A model generated the notes under the pieces. The model did no database searches, was not told the origin of the DNA, and worked only from the letters and a program-made list of their open reading frames with translations. The translations under genes and the position numbers were made by a program. From assembly GCA_013203065.1 (NCBI GenBank), contig JABMQV010000059.1, positions 1-15,344 on the forward strand: DNA of 15,344 bases, given 5' to 3'. Source of the stretch: Desulfobacteraceae bacterium. Lineage in GTDB: Bacteria; Desulfobacterota; DSM-4660; Desulfatiglandales; Desulfatiglandaceae. Of the stretch, positions 14,099 through 15,344 are shown piece by piece. Each line of letters starts with the position of its first letter. Within the stretch, counting starts at the first letter, position 1.

Positions 14099-15229
14099 AT
14101 GGAATTTGGTTTTTCTTCAGATCAGGAGATGCTCCGGGATTCATTTGCAAAGTTTCTGGCCAATGAATGTTCGTTTTCCCGTATCAAAGAATGGCTAAAG
14201 GAGGAAAAGGGGTTTTCAATAGACCTTTGGAAAAAAATGGGTCAACTGGGCTGGTTGGGGCTGATCCACGATGAAAAATACGGCGGAAGCGGGCTGACGC
14301 TTTTGGACCTCTTTATTGTGTTTGAAGAAATGGGGGCAGCGCTTTTGCCAAGTCCCTTTTTTGCCAGTGCCGTGTTATCCGGTATGCTTATAAACGAGGC
14401 TGGGGATAAAGAACTCAAAGAGGAATATCTGCCCCCTCTCCTTCAGGGCCATAAGATCCTGACGATGGCACTCCTGAACGAGCACGGGGGTTACGATTGG
14501 AATGATCCCTCCCTTGAAGCCCTGGAAGGACGGGAGGGGACATACAAGATCCATGGGGTCAGACTCCTGGTTCCATATGCCCATGTGGCTGATGAGATCC
14601 TGTTTTGCGCAAATGTTAAGGGCTCACCCCCAGGGGGGGCTACCATCTTCAAAATGGCAACAGGCGGCGAAAGCGTTTCTTTAACACCACTTGATACCTT
14701 AACAGGCGAAAAGAGTTTCGCCGTTTCATTTGAAAGTGCCGTGGCAAGAGACGAGAACATCGTCGGCGAGCCCGGAAAAGGAGATACCTATCTCAGAAAG
14801 ATCTTTCCCCGGGCCACTGTCTTGAAATGCGGTGAGATGCTGGGTGGATTGAGGCGGATGGTTGACATGACCATTGACTATGTCAAAGAACGTCAGCAGT
14901 TTGGCCGGCCCATTGGCAGCCTGCAGATCATACAGCATTATTGCGCTGATATGGCTACATGTTTGGAGACGAGCCGGCTGATTGCATATCAGGCCGCGTC
15001 GCTTTGCAGCGGCGGCGATTCCTGTGACAAAGAAATCGCCATGGCCAAGGCCTGGTGCAATGACGCTTATAAGAAAAGCACATGGATCGCCCATCAAATC
15101 CATGGAGGGATTGGATTTACAGAGGAGTATGATTTACACCTGTTCTACAAACATGCCAAAGAGGCGGAATTAACCTTTGGCGACTCCCGATTTCATCGGT
15201 CATTGGTGGCGGATGAAATGGGCCTTTAG
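14099..15229 (+). CDS. acyl-CoA dehydrogenase, probable subunit B of a heteromeric pair
   Basis: A 376-residue acyl-CoA dehydrogenase-fold protein. The FAD-contact motif ERQQFGRPIGSLQIIQH (residues 264-280) and IHGGIGFTEEYDLHLFYKHAK (334-354) are typical, but the mid-region SEPNAGSD motif seen in its neighbour is missing and the sequence there (LNEHGGYDWNDPSLEALEG) is divergent. No YEGT glutamate is present; E246 (KCGEMLGG) sits near the alternative position, so this subunit may be non-catalytic or supply only flavin contacts. Such asymmetric adjacent pairs form alpha2-beta2 enzymes in actinobacterial cholesterol degradation. Start ATG 14099 follows GGGGA. The 10-nt spacing to the partner gene indicates tight co-expression. 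The last gene of the cluster seen here; ends in TAG. Confidence 0.88.
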   Translation: MEFGFSSDQEMLRDSFAKFLANECSFSRIKEWLKEEKGFSIDLWKKMGQLGWLGLIHDEKYGGSGLTLLDLFIVFEEMGAALLPSPFFASAVLSGMLINEAGDKELKEEYLPPLLQGHKILTMALLNEHGGYDWNDPSLEALEGREGTYKIHGVRLLVPYAHVADEILFCANVKGSPPGGATIFKMATGGESVSLTPLDTLTGEKSFAVSFESAVARDENIVGEPGKGDTYLRKIFPRATVLKCGEMLGGLRRMVDMTIDYVKERQQFGRPIGSLQIIQHYCADMATCLETSRLIAYQAASLCSGGDSCDKEIAMAKAWCNDAYKKSTWIAHQIHGGIGFTEEYDLHLFYKHAKEAELTFGDSRFHRSLVADEMGL

Positions 15230-15344
15230 GGCTTGCGAAAAACTAACTTCGCAGAATTGGCGCCCGGATTTGGGTCAGATTCGGAGTCTCGAACGCTCGC
15301 TTACCTGACTGAGCCGATTGTGGGGCAACCAAAGAAGGCCTGAA
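15230..15344. other. 3' tail with a weak inverted repeat
   Basis: TGCGAA (15234-15239) pairs with TTCGCA (15248-15253) around an 8-nt loop just after the last stop codon. No T run follows, so terminator function is unsupported. No gene start is evident in the remaining 90 bp. Confidence 0.3.

Noticed and set aside
15227..15342. In-frame continuation of about 37 codons past the TAG of the second acyl-CoA dehydrogenase, suggesting pyrrolysine readthrough
   Set aside because: The protein already ends where the family normally ends, TAG serves as the stop for seven other genes here, and a 37-codon open stretch is expected by chance fairly often.
15284..15344. tRNA-like GTTCGAGAC on the minus strand near the right edge
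   Set aside because: No acceptor or anticodon stem can be paired around it, so the resemblance to a T-loop is fortuitous.

Overview
The window looks like part of a catabolic gene island from an anaerobic bacterium. I would guess a Desulfobacterota (sulfate-reducing or syntrophic delta-type) lineage. That is an inference from three things: a TAXI-type TRAP transporter beside prenyl-FMN, molybdenum and acyl-CoA chemistry, moderate GC content, and a dispersed palindrome of the CATTCCCGC/GCGGGAATG type. No rRNA, tRNA, CRISPR array or intact insertion sequence is visible.

Layout. Positions 41-184 hold a near-perfect 63-bp inverted repeat, directly upstream of a plus-strand SAM-dependent methyltransferase (198-1013). 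From 10592 down to 1076 runs a long minus-strand cluster. In transcription order it encodes a metal-dependent amidohydrolase, a [2Fe-2S] subunit and a molybdopterin subunit of a xanthine-dehydrogenase-family hydroxylase, a TAXI solute-binding protein, a fused TRAP permease, a UbiD-family decarboxylase, a 60-residue zinc-ribbon protein and a crotonase-fold isomerase. Divergently, from 10981 to 15229, runs a tight plus-strand cluster: a DUF362 protein with a cysteine-rich tail, a nitroreductase-family flavoprotein and two adjacent acyl-CoA dehydrogenases. The roughly 390 bp between the two clusters hold decayed coding sequence ending at a 19-nt copy of the terminal sequence of the palindrome at 41-184.

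How the genes may work together (inference): a carboxylate, plausibly aromatic, heterocyclic or polycyclic, is imported by the TAXI-TRAP system. It is hydroxylated by the two-subunit molybdenum enzyme, carboxylated or decarboxylated by the UbiD enzyme with its zinc-ribbon partner, and cleaved by the amidohydrolase. Beta-oxidation-type steps follow, using the paired acyl-CoA dehydrogenases and the crotonase. The DUF362 protein and nitroreductase would supply Fe-S or flavin redox steps. The substrate cannot be read from the sequence. No CoA ligase or transferase, UbiX prenyltransferase, FAD subunit for the molybdenum enzyme, ETF or regulator is encoded here, so these must lie elsewhere if they exist.

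The most interesting points are the UbiD plus zinc-ribbon pair, the FAD-subunit-less Mo hydroxylase coupled to UbiD and TAXI, the probable heteromeric acyl-CoA dehydrogenase, and the repeat and transposase-like remnants shared between the left end and the divergent junction.
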